DNA from: Tenrec ecaudatus
Taxonomy: Eukaryota > Chordata > Mammalia > Afrosoricida > Tenrecidae
NCBI RefSeq assembly: GCF_050624435.1
Contig: NC_134534.1
Location: 63,945,501 to 64,009,500, forward strand
Reading direction: 5' to 3'
Length of the DNA: 64,000 bases
Shown: piece after piece, positions 33,693 to 45,714 of the stretch
Position numbering within the stretch: position 1 is the first letter of the stretch
Layout: every line of letters begins with the position of its first letter
Position numbers and translations under genes: made by a program
The notes under the pieces: model-generated
Databases searched by the model: none
Told to the model about the DNA's origin: nothing
The model's input: the letters and a program-made list of their open reading frames with translations, nothing else

Positions 33693-34435
33693 TCATTGTT
33701 GTCTGTTGCCATGGAGTCGGCTCAGACTCCACAGAGCCACCCACGCACCACACAAGGGGACACTTATCCTGCACCGTCCTCACAATTATGATACGGGACC
33801 CTATTGATCACGCCACCATGTCAATCCATCTCATCGAGGGCTGGATTCTCTTTTGCAGCCCCTCAACGAAGTATGATATCCTCTTCCTGGTAACATGTCA
33901 AAATGAGAAGACTCACCATCCTGACTTCCATGGAGCGTCCTGGCTAGACTTCTTCAAAAACAGGTTTGTTTTCTTCTTCTGCAGTCCACGGGACTTTGAA
34001 TATTCTTCACTAACACCATAATTTAAATCTAGCCACCTTTTCCAGTCTTATTTATTAATTGATGAACTTTCACATGCACATGAAGTGATTAAAACTCCAC
34101 CTTTCCTCAAGGTGACATCACTGCTCTTCAGCTCTGTAAAGAGGTCTCAGACAGCAGGTGTGCTCTCTGCAGCGGGCATTTGATTTCATGGCTGCTAACT
34201 TCCATGAGCCTTGATCAAGAACTGAAGCAAATGAAATCCTTGTCAACTTCAAGCTCCCCCTGCGTATCATGCTACTGTCTATTGGGTCAGTTGAGAAGAG
34301 TTTTGTGTTCTTTACATTGAGTTATCATCCACACTGAAGTCCTTGATCTTCCTCAACAAGAGCTTCAAGCTCTCCTTACCTTTAGCCAGCAAGGTTGTGC
34401 CATGTGCAGATCGCAAGTTGTTAAGTAAATCAGGA
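33693..34435 (-). mobile_element. RTE LINE 3' part
   Basis: Reversed. 'catggagtcggctcagactc', 'ctgcaccgtcctcacaatta', 'gtcaatccatctcatcgagg', 'tttcacatgcacatgaagtg', 'ttctttacattgagttatca' and 'gttgtgccatgtgcagatcg' follow the RTE order from the 3' end into the RT domain. Confidence 0.85.
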
Positions 34436-34713
34436 TCTTAATCATTTAATATATGAAAATACATGGCACAAAGGAGGCTCATTATTCAGACTAATATTTT
34501 CTTGATGTTCAGCCCATAATGATCATAGTTCCTAACAATATTTTATTTTAAAAGCTATGAGTCCTAGTTGCATCAGAGAGTATTATATTTAGTATTTGAT
34601 ATTATAACAGAATTGCTAAAGTGGAATTGGTGGTCAGGAAAGAAAGAATGCCATTTTAACAACTGTGCATTCTGTTTAAGACAATGAATTTCCCATGCAC
34701 TACATCATTTGCT

Positions 34714-34905
34714 TAGGATTCCTGATGGAGCTCTGAGTTAAACACCAGGGACCTTACTAACCAAAATATCTGCAATTCAAACCCATCAGTCCTTCTACTG
34801 AAGAAAAATAGAGTAGTCTGCGCTTGTAAAGATTTACTCTCTGAAACCCTACCGAGCAGGCCTACACTGCCTTCCCTTGTCATTGTGAGTCAGAATCTAT
34901 GGCTG
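34714..34905 (+). mobile_element. AfroSINE, diverged
   Basis: Forward: 'ggattcctgatggagctctg', 'caattcaaacccatcagtcc', and tail 'gtcattgtgagtcagaatct'. Confidence 0.75.
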
Positions 34906-35357
34906 TGGTTATAATATTCGCCACGTCATGTACCGCTGCTGCTAACAACAGTGAGCCTTCCAAGGAGCATGAGAAAGCTCCTGATCTTGAATGGGATCTG
35001 CCTGTCTTTCTGATGTTATTCATCAATTTTAGATTAGACGTTCATGAACAGAGTTTCTTTAAATCTACTTCTTTCCTGGAGATATTTTGAAAGAGAGGAA
35101 AGGGGAAAGAGAAAGAAAAATATTTCAATTTTCTAACACTATTCTTATTGTCATATTCATCATAAGACTGGTGCTCTTCCTCCAAAATATTTTTTTCACT
35201 ATTATAAATATCGTGAGCTGACAATCCATACGTCTACGCATGAAATGCTCAAAGGCTTGATTTTGACTAACAGGTCATAGTCACTGACCTCTTCTTGTGT
35301 ACCACTGCTGTCTTTGGAATGAAAGCACTGGGGATTAGGATGAGGCCCAAGATTCCT
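34906..35357. other. No recognisable feature
   Basis: A/T-rich. The overlapping frames of 60-63 codons have no motif. Confidence 0.4.
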
Positions 35358-35556
35358 CAGATTTGGTGGTGCAAATGGTAACGTTAATGCTTTGCGCTAC
35401 AAAGGTTGGAGGATAACATCTATTCTAAGAGTCTCAAAGAAAGATCTAATGATCTGTTTTTTAAACAATCAGCAGAAAATCTTGTGGAGACTTGTTCTAT
35501 TTGGGCACTCATACGTTCACCATGAGTCAAAATCACCTTGACAGCAACCTTTTTTG
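35358..35556 (+). mobile_element. AfroSINE, diverged
   Basis: Forward: 'gatttggtggtgcaaatggt', 'aagagtctcaaagaaagatc', tail 'ttcaccatgagtcaaaatca' then a T-rich end. Confidence 0.75.
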
Positions 35557-35855
35557 TTTTTGTTTTTTCCTACAGGTTCAAGATTTTTGTGAAAATTTAA
35601 ACAGGCCCAGAAATAGAATTAGAGGTGAGGGGTGACCAAATTAATTAGAAATGATATAGGGTATTGCACAAATATTTTCATAAAATTGACACTCCTTTTG
35701 ATATTAGTCATGTCAAAAAAAACACCCCCAAAATGCCAATCTTTGAATAGCAATAAAACAACTTCATGGATTTGACCACATCAGATATCTTGTATTCAGT
35801 CTCTAGAAGTGTGCTTAATGCATAGTAGCTCTCAACACAAAACTGTTGATGAAAA

Positions 35856-36500
35856 AGTGAATCATGTCATTGTGAATCAGGGGGAGTGTGCAGTGGAGAC
35901 CCAAAACCCATCTGGAGACAACTGAACATCCCCTTACAGAAGGGTCGCGGGAGGAGAAGAGACAGTCGGAGAAGTGTAGCACCGATGGAGCATACAACTT
36001 TCCTCTAGTTCTTTAATGCTTCCACCCACCACCCACCCCACCCCACTATCATGATCCCAATCCTACCTTACGAATCTGGCTAGACCAGAGCATTTACATG
36101 TGTTCAGATGAGAGCTCTCAACACAGGGAATCCTGGATAGAGAGTAGTCATACCAAGAGGGGAAGGGGAAGGTTGGGGGGTAAAGGGGGAACTGATCACA
36201 ATGATCTACCTATAACCTCCTCCCAGGGGGATGGACAAAAGAAAAGTGGGTGAAGGGAGACATCAGTCAGTGTAAAACATGAAAAAATAATAATAATTTA
36301 TAAATTATCAAGGATTCATGAGGGAGGGTGAAGGGGGAGAGGTAGGGGAAAATGGGAATCTGGTATCAAGAGCTCAAGGAGAAAGAAAATGTTTTGAAAA
36401 TGATGATGGCAACAAATGTACAAATGTGCTTGACACAATGGATGGATGGATTGTGATGAGTTGTATGAGCCCCCAATAAAATGATTAAATTTTTTTAAAG
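35856..36500 (+). mobile_element. L1 3' UTR
   Basis: 5'-truncated copy from 'aatcatgtcattgtgaatca' to 'gagcccccaataaaatgatt' and a T/A-rich end. Includes the CACCCACC-type simple stretch near 36025 and the polypurine tract at 36318-36355. Confidence 0.9.
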
Positions 36501-36689
36501 ATGGCATTAAATTTAACTGGCCCTGAAAATCCCTTCAGACGCCATGGCTTTGATTAAACCTTGCTTTCTCTATTGTATTGGTAAATATAAGATTACTTTC
36601 AGGTTGCAGCTCATTCCAGAAATTTGTCTTCATTGGTTGTTTTTCTTTCTAAATAGGCTAATGGAAAGAATAACACTTAGGAGATGGCT

Positions 36690-36960
36690 GATCTTCATGT
36701 AATGCTTTGGGCACCCATTGAGATGAATGCTTGCTCCAGCCAAGACGTTCCCATGAAATTCAAAATTCAGAACTATGTGCGATCCCAACTTCAGAAACTA
36801 TTGCACCAGTGGTAATCCTCCAGCCATCGTCCGCCAGCTTCTGGGCTTCAGACACAGTTTCTCCATTCTAGGTTGGTGGTCTTCCCTCTCTTGGCTCATT
36901 TTTTGAGGTTTCACCAGCCTTTCTTGAGATGTTTGATTCACCTGAAAATGGTTGTTTGAT
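36690..36960 (-). mobile_element. mariner transposase fragment (second remnant)
   Basis: On the minus strand a broken frame reads 'GRPPT' near 36885, 'VSEAQKLADDGWRITTGAIV' then 'SEVGIAHSS' near 36770-36855, and 'WVPKALHEDQPS' near 36690-36725. This matches the linker and the WVP(R/K)xL block of mariner transposases (between the helix-turn-helix domains and the catalytic core). The first catalytic aspartate and the C-terminal core are absent. It covers a region of the protein that the remnant at 6983 lacks. The two could be from different mariner families. Confidence 0.65.
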
Positions 36961-37215
36961 GTGGGATACCCTTGGCATATACTTGTTGCAAAGATTCAAT
37001 GATTTTGGAAGACATGTACTTGAGTTTTATTTTTAAAATGATATTAGCCCAGACTTAAAATCATTTTTTCATAGCCAGAAAGCATCTTTTTTTTAAAAGG
37101 CACCTTTAGGAGATTAAGACAAATATATTACTAAAAGAACTTGTCTACAGCCATCGGTGATTTCAGGGATGCGTTTAAACACGTTTTGTTTGGAGTAAAT
37201 GTTTGCATGTAGGAA

Positions 37216-37585
37216 CTGGAGGAGGTCTGGTGGTGCTGTGGGCTGGCAGTTCACACCCACAAGGTACTCTTGGAGAGAAAGGTAAGGCTGGCCTCGTTCC
37301 ACAAAGATTTCCAGCCTTGGAAATCTTACGGCATAGTGTTTCCCAAGATCGGTGAAACTTCCCCATGGGCTGTGCTGGAATGATCAAGGGAGGCTGCAAA
37401 AGAGACACATACACTTGATCCTGTGTTATGGGATATAGTGCAAAAGTTTTCCTTTCCAGATGGGGTTCTGAATAGGTGTTTTGTTTTCAGAAAAGAGGGA
37501 AGTGGGTGAAAGAAGTTTGGCAACTTATGGTACATGGGGTTGACATGAGTCAAATGACTATGGTGGTGGCTTTGGTTTGAGTTTT
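37216..37585 (+). mobile_element. AfroSINE, interrupted or rearranged
   Basis: Head and middle at 37216-37345 ('gaggtctggtggtgctgtgg', 'agatttccagccttggaaat') and tail at 37530-37585 ('gttgacatgagtcaaatgac'). About 190 bp of unassigned sequence lies between. It may be an insertion or two truncated copies. Confidence 0.6.
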
Positions 37586-37974
37586 GAGCCAAAGGTGAGC
37601 TCGAGCCCTAGCATTGATACTTTTGACTGACTCTAATATTTAGTGTGTATACATAAAAATTTTTGACATATATGAATACCATGTTAATATCCTGGGGGTA
37701 GCAGAATAAATGATCTCTGACTGGGTAGGTTAGAACAGATTCTGGAGACCGAAAGTTTGAAATTCAGACATCTGCAAGCCTGGTTCCTTCTGGGGCTTCT
37801 AGAAGAAAAGTCTGGTCCATGTTTCTCTTGCAGCTTTTGCCGGCTGCTGGAAATTCTTGATAGTCTGTGGTTTGCAGACACATCATCCCAACCCCTGCCT
37901 TGTCATCGCTGGTTATTGTCCCCGAGTGTCTGTGTCTATGTCACTGTTCACCTTTCCCTTTTCTTCAGGCCCTC
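37586..37974. other. No recognisable feature
   Basis: The start of the 114-codon + frame (37757-38101) lies here but runs into a SINE and has no motif. Confidence 0.4.
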
Positions 37975-38178
37975 TAACACCTCTACTGATGCAGTGGTTA
38001 TGCATTGGGCTGCTAATCACGAAATCATCAGTTCAAACACACAAGGTGCCCAGAGGAAAAAGATGAGACTTTTTGCTCCTGTTAAGAAGTATAACCTTTG
38101 AAACTCAAAGGGACACTTCTATCCTGTCCTACAGGGTTGGCAGGGTTGGAGTCCACTCAAGAGCAGTAAGATTTTGTT
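37975..38178 (+). mobile_element. AfroSINE
   Basis: Forward: 'actgatgcagtggttatgca', 'ttgggctgctaatcacgaaa', 'cagttcaaacac', 'gttaagaagtataacctttg', 'cctacagggttggcagggtt'. Confidence 0.85.
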
Positions 38179-38221
38179 TGTTTGCTTGCTTGTTTGTTTT
38201 GGAAGTCTTTCTAATTAAGTT

Positions 38222-38475
38222 CATGCTGGGGTCCATGCTGGTACAAATGGCTAAGCATTCAACCACTAACTGAAAAAATAATCATTTGAGTGTGCCCATC
38301 ATTCTCTCCAAAGACAGGCTTAGTCATTTCCATCGGATCTGATGGGTCACAACCTTGAAAACCATATGAAATCAAAACCTATGAGTCACACCTTGAAAAC
38401 CATGTGGAGAAGTCCCCTCTGTGTGCCCAGAGCTGTCATGAGCCAGAACTGTCTCAACAGCAACGAACAACAGCA
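38222..38475 (+). mobile_element. AfroSINE with internal duplication
   Basis: Forward and longer than usual. 'gtcacaaccttgaaaaccat' is repeated as 'gtcacaccttgaaaaccatg' about 50 bp later. Tail 'gtcatgagccagaactgtct'. Confidence 0.75.
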
Positions 38476-39212
38476 TTGATCTAGTGTGACCTCATCTTAA
38501 CTCGATTATATCTACAAGGACTCAATTTTTCAAATAAAGTTGCATTCACAGATTCTGGGTAGATTTGGAGGATGCTTTACAAGCCCATATCCACACCATA
38601 ACAATATATGAGGCTGTAAAAAACAAGCAAGCAGGCAAAAATAAAAACTAGCAGAGAACATTTACCACACTACCTCCTCAAGGTAGAACATGGCTGGCAA
38701 GACAAAAGTTGAAGGCGCAGGTTATTTGTGTAAAAGTAGAGTTATCAAATAACTAACATAGACATAATCCTCAAAGATTGTCACTGTAATATTTTTCTCC
38801 TACTTCCTTTACCTGTTGGCAAGCGCTGTTCTGTTTTCTATTATTATTAATTAGTTTAGACTTTGTAGAATTCTATATAAATTATACAATCTGTGCAAAC
38901 TTTTTAAAGTTTACTAGTTTAATGTATTGCCTATACCAATGTAATGTAATGTAAGAGAAGGCAAACTTTATGAGGTAATTTTTATATTTGGTTCTCTGTA
39001 CTCCAAAATTATAGCATGATGCTTGGAGCATGATAGGTATTTATTGAGATAAATATTGTTGAAAGAATGGATAATTCTGTGGTCAACTGCTGAGCAAGAT
39101 TCCCACAATGTGAAATTTATAGAACTAAAAATTTTGCTTTCTTCTTAGCAAAGTATGACTATAATATTAGCCTAGCATTTTAGTAAATATGCTAGAGTAT
39201 TAAGTAATAACA
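38476..39212. other. No recognisable feature
   Basis: A/T-rich. A small 'taatg' repeat near 38940. Nothing else seen. Confidence 0.4.
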
Positions 39213-39402
39213 GAGCCCCGGGCCGCTGTCGGGTGAGCATTAGACAGCTAACTGCAAGGCTAGCAGAAGAAACCCGCAAACCGCTCCATGGGAGAGAGAC
39301 GAGGCTAAGCTCTGTGAATCTGTATAGCCTCAACAACCCTCTCTAGGCTCTCCAGGAAAAGGAATCAGCTCTAAAGCCATGATTTTGGTTTGAGATTTGG
39401 TT
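39213..39402 (+). mobile_element. AfroSINE
   Basis: Forward: 'gagccccgggccgctgtcgg', 'cagctaactgcaaggctagc', 'ctccatgggagagagacgag'. Tail with 'gaatcagctctaaagccatg'. Confidence 0.8.
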
Positions 39403-39774
39403 ATTTTAAAGCAGACCACCTAAATACAGCCTTCAAACGCCTTACAACAAAAGCATAGGACATTAGGCTACAGTAATGTTCGATCAGTCAATCAAATATC
39501 CTTTGAGAATCTTTCTAGATAGTGCTGACAAAAACCTGTTTGAGCGACGAGTCTCTGGCTCAAAGCAATGCCTATAACTAATATCCCTATCGACACAAAT
39601 GGCCTAGCATTTCTTTTTCAGTTATGTCAAAAAGAACCGACAAAGAATAAGTCAATTTGATTCAACTGTCAATAATTCATATACCCATTCTCTTATCGTG
39701 TCTGTCTTTTCTATAGCAGCCAGGATATTTGTTTTCCTTGAAATTGGTATTACCTGCTAATAACTTGTTGCTGT

Positions 39775-41265
39775 AGATAATTCAAAAACGGTTACAGCAG
39801 TACACTGTCAGGGAGCAGTCAGAAATTCAAGTCAATTCAGAAAAGGCTGTGAATCCAAAGATATTACTGACATCAGACGGATCTTGGCTGAAAGCAAAGA
39901 AAATCAGAAATGTGTTTGCTTGTGTTTCATTGACTATGCAAAGGCATTTGATTATGTGGACTATAACAAACTATGGATAACATTGAGGAAAATGGAAATT
40001 CGAGAATTCACTGTGCCCATGTATAACCTGTACATGAACCAAGAAGCAATAATTTAAACAGAGCAAATGCATGCTTCCTAGATTGGAATCAGGAAAGATG
40101 TGCATCAAGGCTGTATATGTTCACTATACTTATTCAATCTGTAGGATGTAGTTTATGTGAAAAGCTGGACTGTGTGAGAAAGAACAAGGCATCAGGACTG
40201 GATTGTTACCAACCTGCCATGTGCGGATGACACAAGCTGGCTGACTGAAATCAAGCGGCACTTGAAGCATGTGCTGATGAAAATCCACAACTACAACCTT
40301 CAGAAGGGATTGTGACTCAATTTAAAGAAAACTGGAATGCTTACAACTGACCCATAAACAGCATCATTGTGGAGAAAAGATTAAAGTTGTCAAGAATTGA
40401 ATTTTTCTTGGATCTGCAAATGATGCTCATGGAAGTAGCAATCAAATAATCAAATAATGTATTGGACTGGTCAATTCTGCTGCACAAGACCTATGTGTTT
40501 TACTTACCTATGCTTTTCAGTATATGAAACCCAGGATAGATGAAGCTACTGCACAGACAACAACAAAGATAAGGGTCCCTAGGGGATGTGGTGGAGGAGG
40601 GAGGGGTCAGGGGATGTGACCTCAAGGAGTTCAAGAAGGAATAATTGTTTTGAATCTGATTTTGGTGGCAATTGTACAACACTGCTTGATATGAATAAAC
40701 TGTGGAATGGTATGATGTATGGATTCACTGCTAATAAAGTAGTTTTGATAAAAATACATTTTCAGCCAGCAGTATGTACAACATGTTTAAATATTGATTA
40801 AAATGTACCCCACCCCCCAAAAAGTGTTGAGAACAAGGTGTCACTTTGAGGACTGAGGTATACCTGATCCAAGCTGTGGGATTTTCCATTGCCTTATATG
40901 CATGTGAAAGTTGAACAACGTATAAAGAAAACAGAAGACAAATTGATACATTTGAATTATGGGGTTGGCAAATAATTTTGAAAGTATGGCAGGCCTTAAG
41001 AAGAGAGAAACAAATCTATCTTAGAAACACACCTGAACGCTCCTTGGACGTGAAGATGCCAAGACTTGGTCTCAAACACTTTGGGCCGTTATCAGGAGAG
41101 ACGGCCTCTGGAAAAAGGCCTTCTGCTTGGTAGAGTGGAGGCTCAGTGTAAGAGGGGAGGCTCTCAACTGGATGAACTGACAGAGTGACAACAGCAATCG
41201 GTTCAACCATATCAACAATTGTGAGGATGGCAAAGGCCCAAGAAGAGTTTTATTTGTTATGGTTC
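39775..41265 (+). mobile_element. RTE LINE with reverse-transcriptase remnant, interrupted
   Basis: The best RT remnant in the window. Around 39928-40020 the frame reads 'FIDYAKAFDYVDYNKLW', the RTE equivalent of the F-DY-KAFD-V-H-KLW block with the first catalytic aspartate of the RT palm. 'NLYMNQEAII' follows, then 'VHQGCICSLYLFNL' near 40100. Stop codons lie between these. After a 0.3-kb insertion the element resumes at about 40823 ('gtgttgagaacaaggtgtca') and runs to the 3' UTR ('caacaattgtgaggatggca' near 41215). 5' truncated, inactive. The YADD-type block is present only in mutated form near 40220 ('CADDTSWL'). Confidence 0.9.
40500..40820 (+). mobile_element. Unnamed insertion inside the RTE
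   Basis: Interrupts the RTE between 'gacctatgtgttt' and 'gtgttgagaaca'. It has a G/A-rich tract (40575-40620), 'gtacaacactgc' and 'gctaataaagtagtt'. This resembles a non-LTR 3' end of the kind seen at 27200-27660. No clear target duplication. Confidence 0.5.
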
Positions 41266-41384
41266 AGCAGGAAGCACATTACTCAATAAACAAGAGTTCA
41301 ATTTAATTAAATTGGATTAAACTGGGCCTTTATGCTGACATCTAGAGTCTCAAATTAAAGGTCAAAGGGGGAAAGGCAGAGTGA

Positions 41385-41505
41385 TTAAGAGGAAGGCCTC
41401 TGAAATCGGATCATTTGACTTGATTTTCCATTCAGTTGTATAAACATGAGAGAAATTTCCAACCACCTCCCTAGTTTTAACATCCAAAAACCAAGAATAA
41501 ACCTC
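41385..41505 (+). mobile_element. MIR SINE
   Basis: 'agagtgattaagaggaaggc', 'ctctgaaatcggatcatttg', 'aatttccaaccacctcccta', 'gttttaacatccaaaaacc' follow the MIR order. Confidence 0.7.
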
Positions 41506-43324
41506 TGGTAACAGGGAAACTACATACATTTAGCTTCACTTTTTTCCACCTTTATGCTGCCATTTCTTCTAGAAATCTTTAAGCACTTGTCACCTATGAA
41601 AATTTGAGAGTAAACACTAGACAAACATGGTCATGGATTTCATGTCAATACCATGATTTACCCACGATCCCGTAGGATAGAAGACATAGTATGAACACTC
41701 TCTAAAGTGGACAAAGGCTACGCAGACACCATTGGGGGACGACCCTCACCTAACACCACACAGTGTGCCCCAAAATCTACTCCCGAAGGTAAGCATACAA
41801 GGATCACATAGAATGCCTCATCCTTTCCTCTCTTCACTTCTGGCCAAGGATCAGATTTACCAAGAACTCCTCCATGAACTACCATTAATATTTCTCAAAA
41901 GATCTATAGCTGATTGTCCAGTTTATCCAGTGGGGGTTAGACCACAAACAGCTCTCCTAAACCAAGAGCCAAAGAACTAGCTGAAACTTGCTATTAAAGT
42001 GTCAATATTATGCATGAACTCAAATTCCCTGAAATAACTATAATCACAGTCAGAGCTGGAGGCCCAAGTTATCATGTGTGTAGAAACTGCATCCTCAGCA
42101 TTTCTTCCTGGGCTAGGAAATGTTTGTGAAAAGGGGGAACAGGGAACTATAAAGATGCCAAACCTGGCAGAGCCCCAACGCAGTGAGGGCATTATTAGGT
42201 GGCAAGACACTGTAGCCCATCTTTTATTTACGGTTATTATACAATGACAAATAAAGATAGGCTGTGTCCATGTGCTTATCAAATTTAAGTGTAGTCAGAT
42301 CAAATTACAATCCTAATAAAAAGACAATTGCAAACAGAACTTTAAGGGAGTCGAATTCATTTCCATGAGAAGACACAGCAAAGGAAATGGATAAGATTTA
42401 TAATGTTAAAAAAAATCCTCCATTGTGGAAATTGTTCATAACTGGAATCCAAGTGGCAAGAGCCAAGGAATATATTTAAATAATCAATTCTAGAGCAGGG
42501 GAGAACTATCACAGGCAGAAGGAATCACATTTACATGTCCTGTGGATTCAACACAAGGAAAGGGAGCAGAAGTCGAGATGAACGTAAAGTTAATATCAAC
42601 CAGACAATGTTAATATTAAGGGATACGATGTTTATTTTAACATCAATGGGGGAAGGGTCATTGACAGGTTTATAAGAATGTTAACAAGACCATTTTTAAT
42701 ATGGTTAAATCGTATGATTCAAAAGTGTTCATTCAATGGTTTAACGTAGGTAGACCTTAAAGAAATACCGATGGGATGTTGCTGTGCTATATCATATTGT
42801 AAGTAGCCCTTTTGTTTCAATAAACTTTTCAATAATAGATGAAAACAGAGAAGATGTGCTTAAAAGGGACAGGTACACATTTATTTTACCATAATCCTAT
42901 CATCATATGAAATAAAAAGTTGGATTAAAAAATCTCTCTTGACAAGCCATGTCAATGTGCTAAAACTAAATGAATGAACCTTGGAGGGATAAATCTAAAA
43001 AACTAAATTTAATTTTTAAACAGTTAAAAGGTCAGATTATTTCAGAAGATCATGTGATGTTTTAGCTTTATAAAAGTCATCAGAATATTGTGGTTACATG
43101 ATAAAGCTAAGAGAATCTCAGGTAATATTAATGAAAAATATCCTCTTCACTTTGCTAGTCCATGTGGAGAATATTATATTTATATTAAAAACATGTCCTT
43201 TAGAAACTATGATACATTTAGATAAAGACAAACTCCATGATAAAAGATTTTACTTCATGGGCTAAAATCACAAAGAACTCTGATGGACAAGAATTGTAAA
43301 GTATTAGAATATATTACTTCTTTA
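41506..43324. other. Mostly unassigned (1.8 kb)
   Basis: A/T-rich, with frames at 41732-41980 and 41977-42282 lacking motifs. 42780-42840 ends 'caataaacttttcaataata' and may be a truncated non-LTR end. Nothing else recognised. Confidence 0.4.
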
Positions 43325-43800
43325 GAGTCTTACTATACTGGCTTATATCTTGCTGTGATGTTGGAAACTGTACCACCGGTATTTCAAATGCCAGAAGGTA
43401 GAAATATTTCAGTGGACCTCCTAGACTAAGACCAGGGAGAAAGAAGACGAAATCAACTTCTGAAAAGTTCTTCACTGTAAATATTATCAACAGCAGCAAA
43501 ATATTGTCTGATATAGTGCCAGAAGATTAGCACCTCAGGTTGGAAAAAATAAACCCCAAACCACTCTCATCAATGCAAATCCCTACTTATAACAACCTTG
43601 TATGTAGCCCAATACTTAGCCTATAACACCACAAGCATCAGATTGGGAGGTGCTTACAATACGACTGGAGAGGAGCTGCCTCCTCAACGTAGGGCCCACG
43701 CTAATGACATGGACAGAGTATAGATTTGGGGACTTTCCTTGGCTGGTGTGGCACAACTCAAAAGAGAAGCAGCTGAAATCATCCACTATATTATCTAGTA
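43325..43800 (+). mobile_element. RTE LINE 5' region, interrupted by a SINE
   Basis: 'gctgtgatgttggaaactgt', 'accaccggtatttcaaatgc', 'gtggacctcctagactaaga' and, after the SINE, 'ggaggtgcttacaatacgac', 'gagctgcctcctcaacgtag' and 'gctggtgtggcacaactcaa' are in RTE 5'-region order. Confidence 0.8.
43552..43660 (-). mobile_element. AfroSINE fragment inside the RTE
   Basis: 'accccaaaccactctcatca' is the reversed SINE tail, followed by a few degraded blocks. The RTE text resumes at 'cagattgggaggtgc'. Confidence 0.55.
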
Positions 43801-43804
43801 TTAA

Positions 43805-43925
43805 AGAGCAATTATAGTAGGGCTGACTTCATAGAATTGGAGGGAAGATTGAATGCATACAAATGCATACAATGTACTTAGAATAGAGAAAGAGCTGGGT
43901 ATGTTATCTGTTATAAATAAGGTAT
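43805..43925 (+). mobile_element. MIR tail fragment
   Basis: 'gaagattgaatgcatacaaa', 'tgtacttagaatagagaaag' and the final 'ttatctgttataaat' resemble the 3' part of MIR. Contains a direct repeat of 'aatgcatacaa'. Confidence 0.5.
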
Positions 43926-44462
43926 TACAGTTAGGATTAAGTAATTTATAATATGGTATAACTGCTAAGAAATATTATTACTATTATTGTTTTTCATAAA
44001 TAGCATCAAGTACTACTTTTATTGAACTCAGAATATATCCTTGACCAACTTAGACCTGTTACTGCAACTTGGTTCAATTTAAAAGCATCGTTATTGTCAA
44101 TGTCATATCCAAAGTATTGTTGAGGGATACAGTCAAGTGTAGCAGATCCAATACTTAGCATATATTTCTCTTAGATCAAATCTGACATCATCTGTGTGTA
44201 TTCACCTTCCATGTGAGCATGGCATCCCTTTTCCTACACCTGATGTTCAGCTTATCAATCAATCAATGATCGATTGTGTCTTAAGCATTTACTGAACACT
44301 GTATGCTTTCATGGTCCTCCTTGAAAAAAAAAGCATTAAATAATTTATTTCCAAAAGATATGTCAAAAAAGAGATGTAGAGTGTTCTAGAAAGCAGCCCT
44401 GGGATACTTAACTTCCTCAGAAGAGTCTGCAAAAGACTGCCAATAGCTAGTCAGGCTTTAAC
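43926..44462. other. No recognisable feature
   Basis: A/T-rich. 44255-44275 has a short (ATCA)n tract. Nothing else identified. Confidence 0.4.
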
Positions 44463-45610
44463 ATCTTATTTATTTATTTATTTAACGTATCCTTGATTGG
44501 GAGCTCTTACAGATATTATAGCAATCCATAATTCAATTAGATCAAACATCATTATACAATTACTGCCAACATCATTTTCAAAACATTTTCTTTCTCCTAA
44601 AACTCTTTGATAGCAGGTCCCTCTCTCCCCTCCTTCCCCCACCAGGAATCCCCATTGTTAAGTATATATATCTTATCTTGCACCAGCCAATGTATCTATT
44701 CACCTACATTTCTGTTATTTGTTTCCCTGGAGTGGGGTCATACAGTCATCCTTGATAAATTTGTGGTTCTCCCTTTCCCTCCTTCCCCCCACCTCTTCCC
44801 ATACCCTCAGGGAATCATTGCTCCCAATACTATTTCTGAAGGGTTAATGTAGGTTGGATTTCATGCCTCAAACAATATTAACCACATAAATGAACATACT
44901 CAGGTCTAACAAGATTAATGAGGTAAAACTAATACCATAATAGTAAGGGGAGTAAATATTAAAGAAATAGAGGATAGTTATTTGTTTCATCTGTACTATG
45001 TTGGACCTTGGATATATCATCCCTTCCGTGTGGCCCTTTTGTGAGGGACTGTCCAATTATCTCACAGGCCATGTTGGATCAACTGAAATGTATCCTAGAG
45101 GAGGCATGGAGAGATAAATGATAGGTAAACATGATAGTGGGGCAGAAGGAAGGACAAAAGAAAAAGAGGAAAGAAAAGGAAAGTAAAAAATTATATAGCT
45201 AGATATGTATATATGCAAATGAATAAAGATAGATATATTTGTCTATATATATAATGAAGCATTTGAACTTTGGGCCTCTGCTTTAATCTTACCTCAGTAT
45301 AAGAACAGTTTGTTCTAATGATGTGGTAAATATATGATACCTTCCCAACATGATTGCTGAAGACAAAATGGGTGCATAGCAAATGTGAAGAAAGCTCTTG
45401 GTGTCAAGCTATTATATAGTGTCTGAGTTTTAATTTAAACAAGCGGCCATTTAGCAAGGAAGCAACAAAACCCAGATGGAAGAAGCACACCAGCCTGTGT
45501 GATCACACGGTGTCAATGGGAAAAGATATCAGAAGTTCAAAAATAAGCAATCAAATTGACATGGAGCATAGACAAAATGGAGACCCGAAACCCACCTAAA
45601 ACATCATTTT
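44463..45610. mobile_element. L1 3' UTR with 5' inversion (twin-primed), copy 2
   Basis: 44463-45085 is the 3' part in minus orientation ('gggagctcttacagatatta' to 'gagggactgtccaattatct'). 45085-45610 is the upstream part in plus orientation ('aaacatgatagtggggcaga', 'tgctgaagacaaaatgggtg', 'gatggaagaagcacaccagc', 'cggtgtcaatgggaaaagat', to 'gagacccgaaacccacc'). The two parts meet at nearly the same element position, as in the copy at 19262-20842. This copy is more diverged than most in the window. Confidence 0.75.
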
Positions 45611-45714
45611 ATTAAAGTGCTATTTCCCTGCCCTGTGGCAGATAGCTGGGAAAGGCCTGTGGGGGCAATTCTTTGTTTCAGTAGATTTCATCATTCTGAA
45701 ATCGAAGCACTGCT

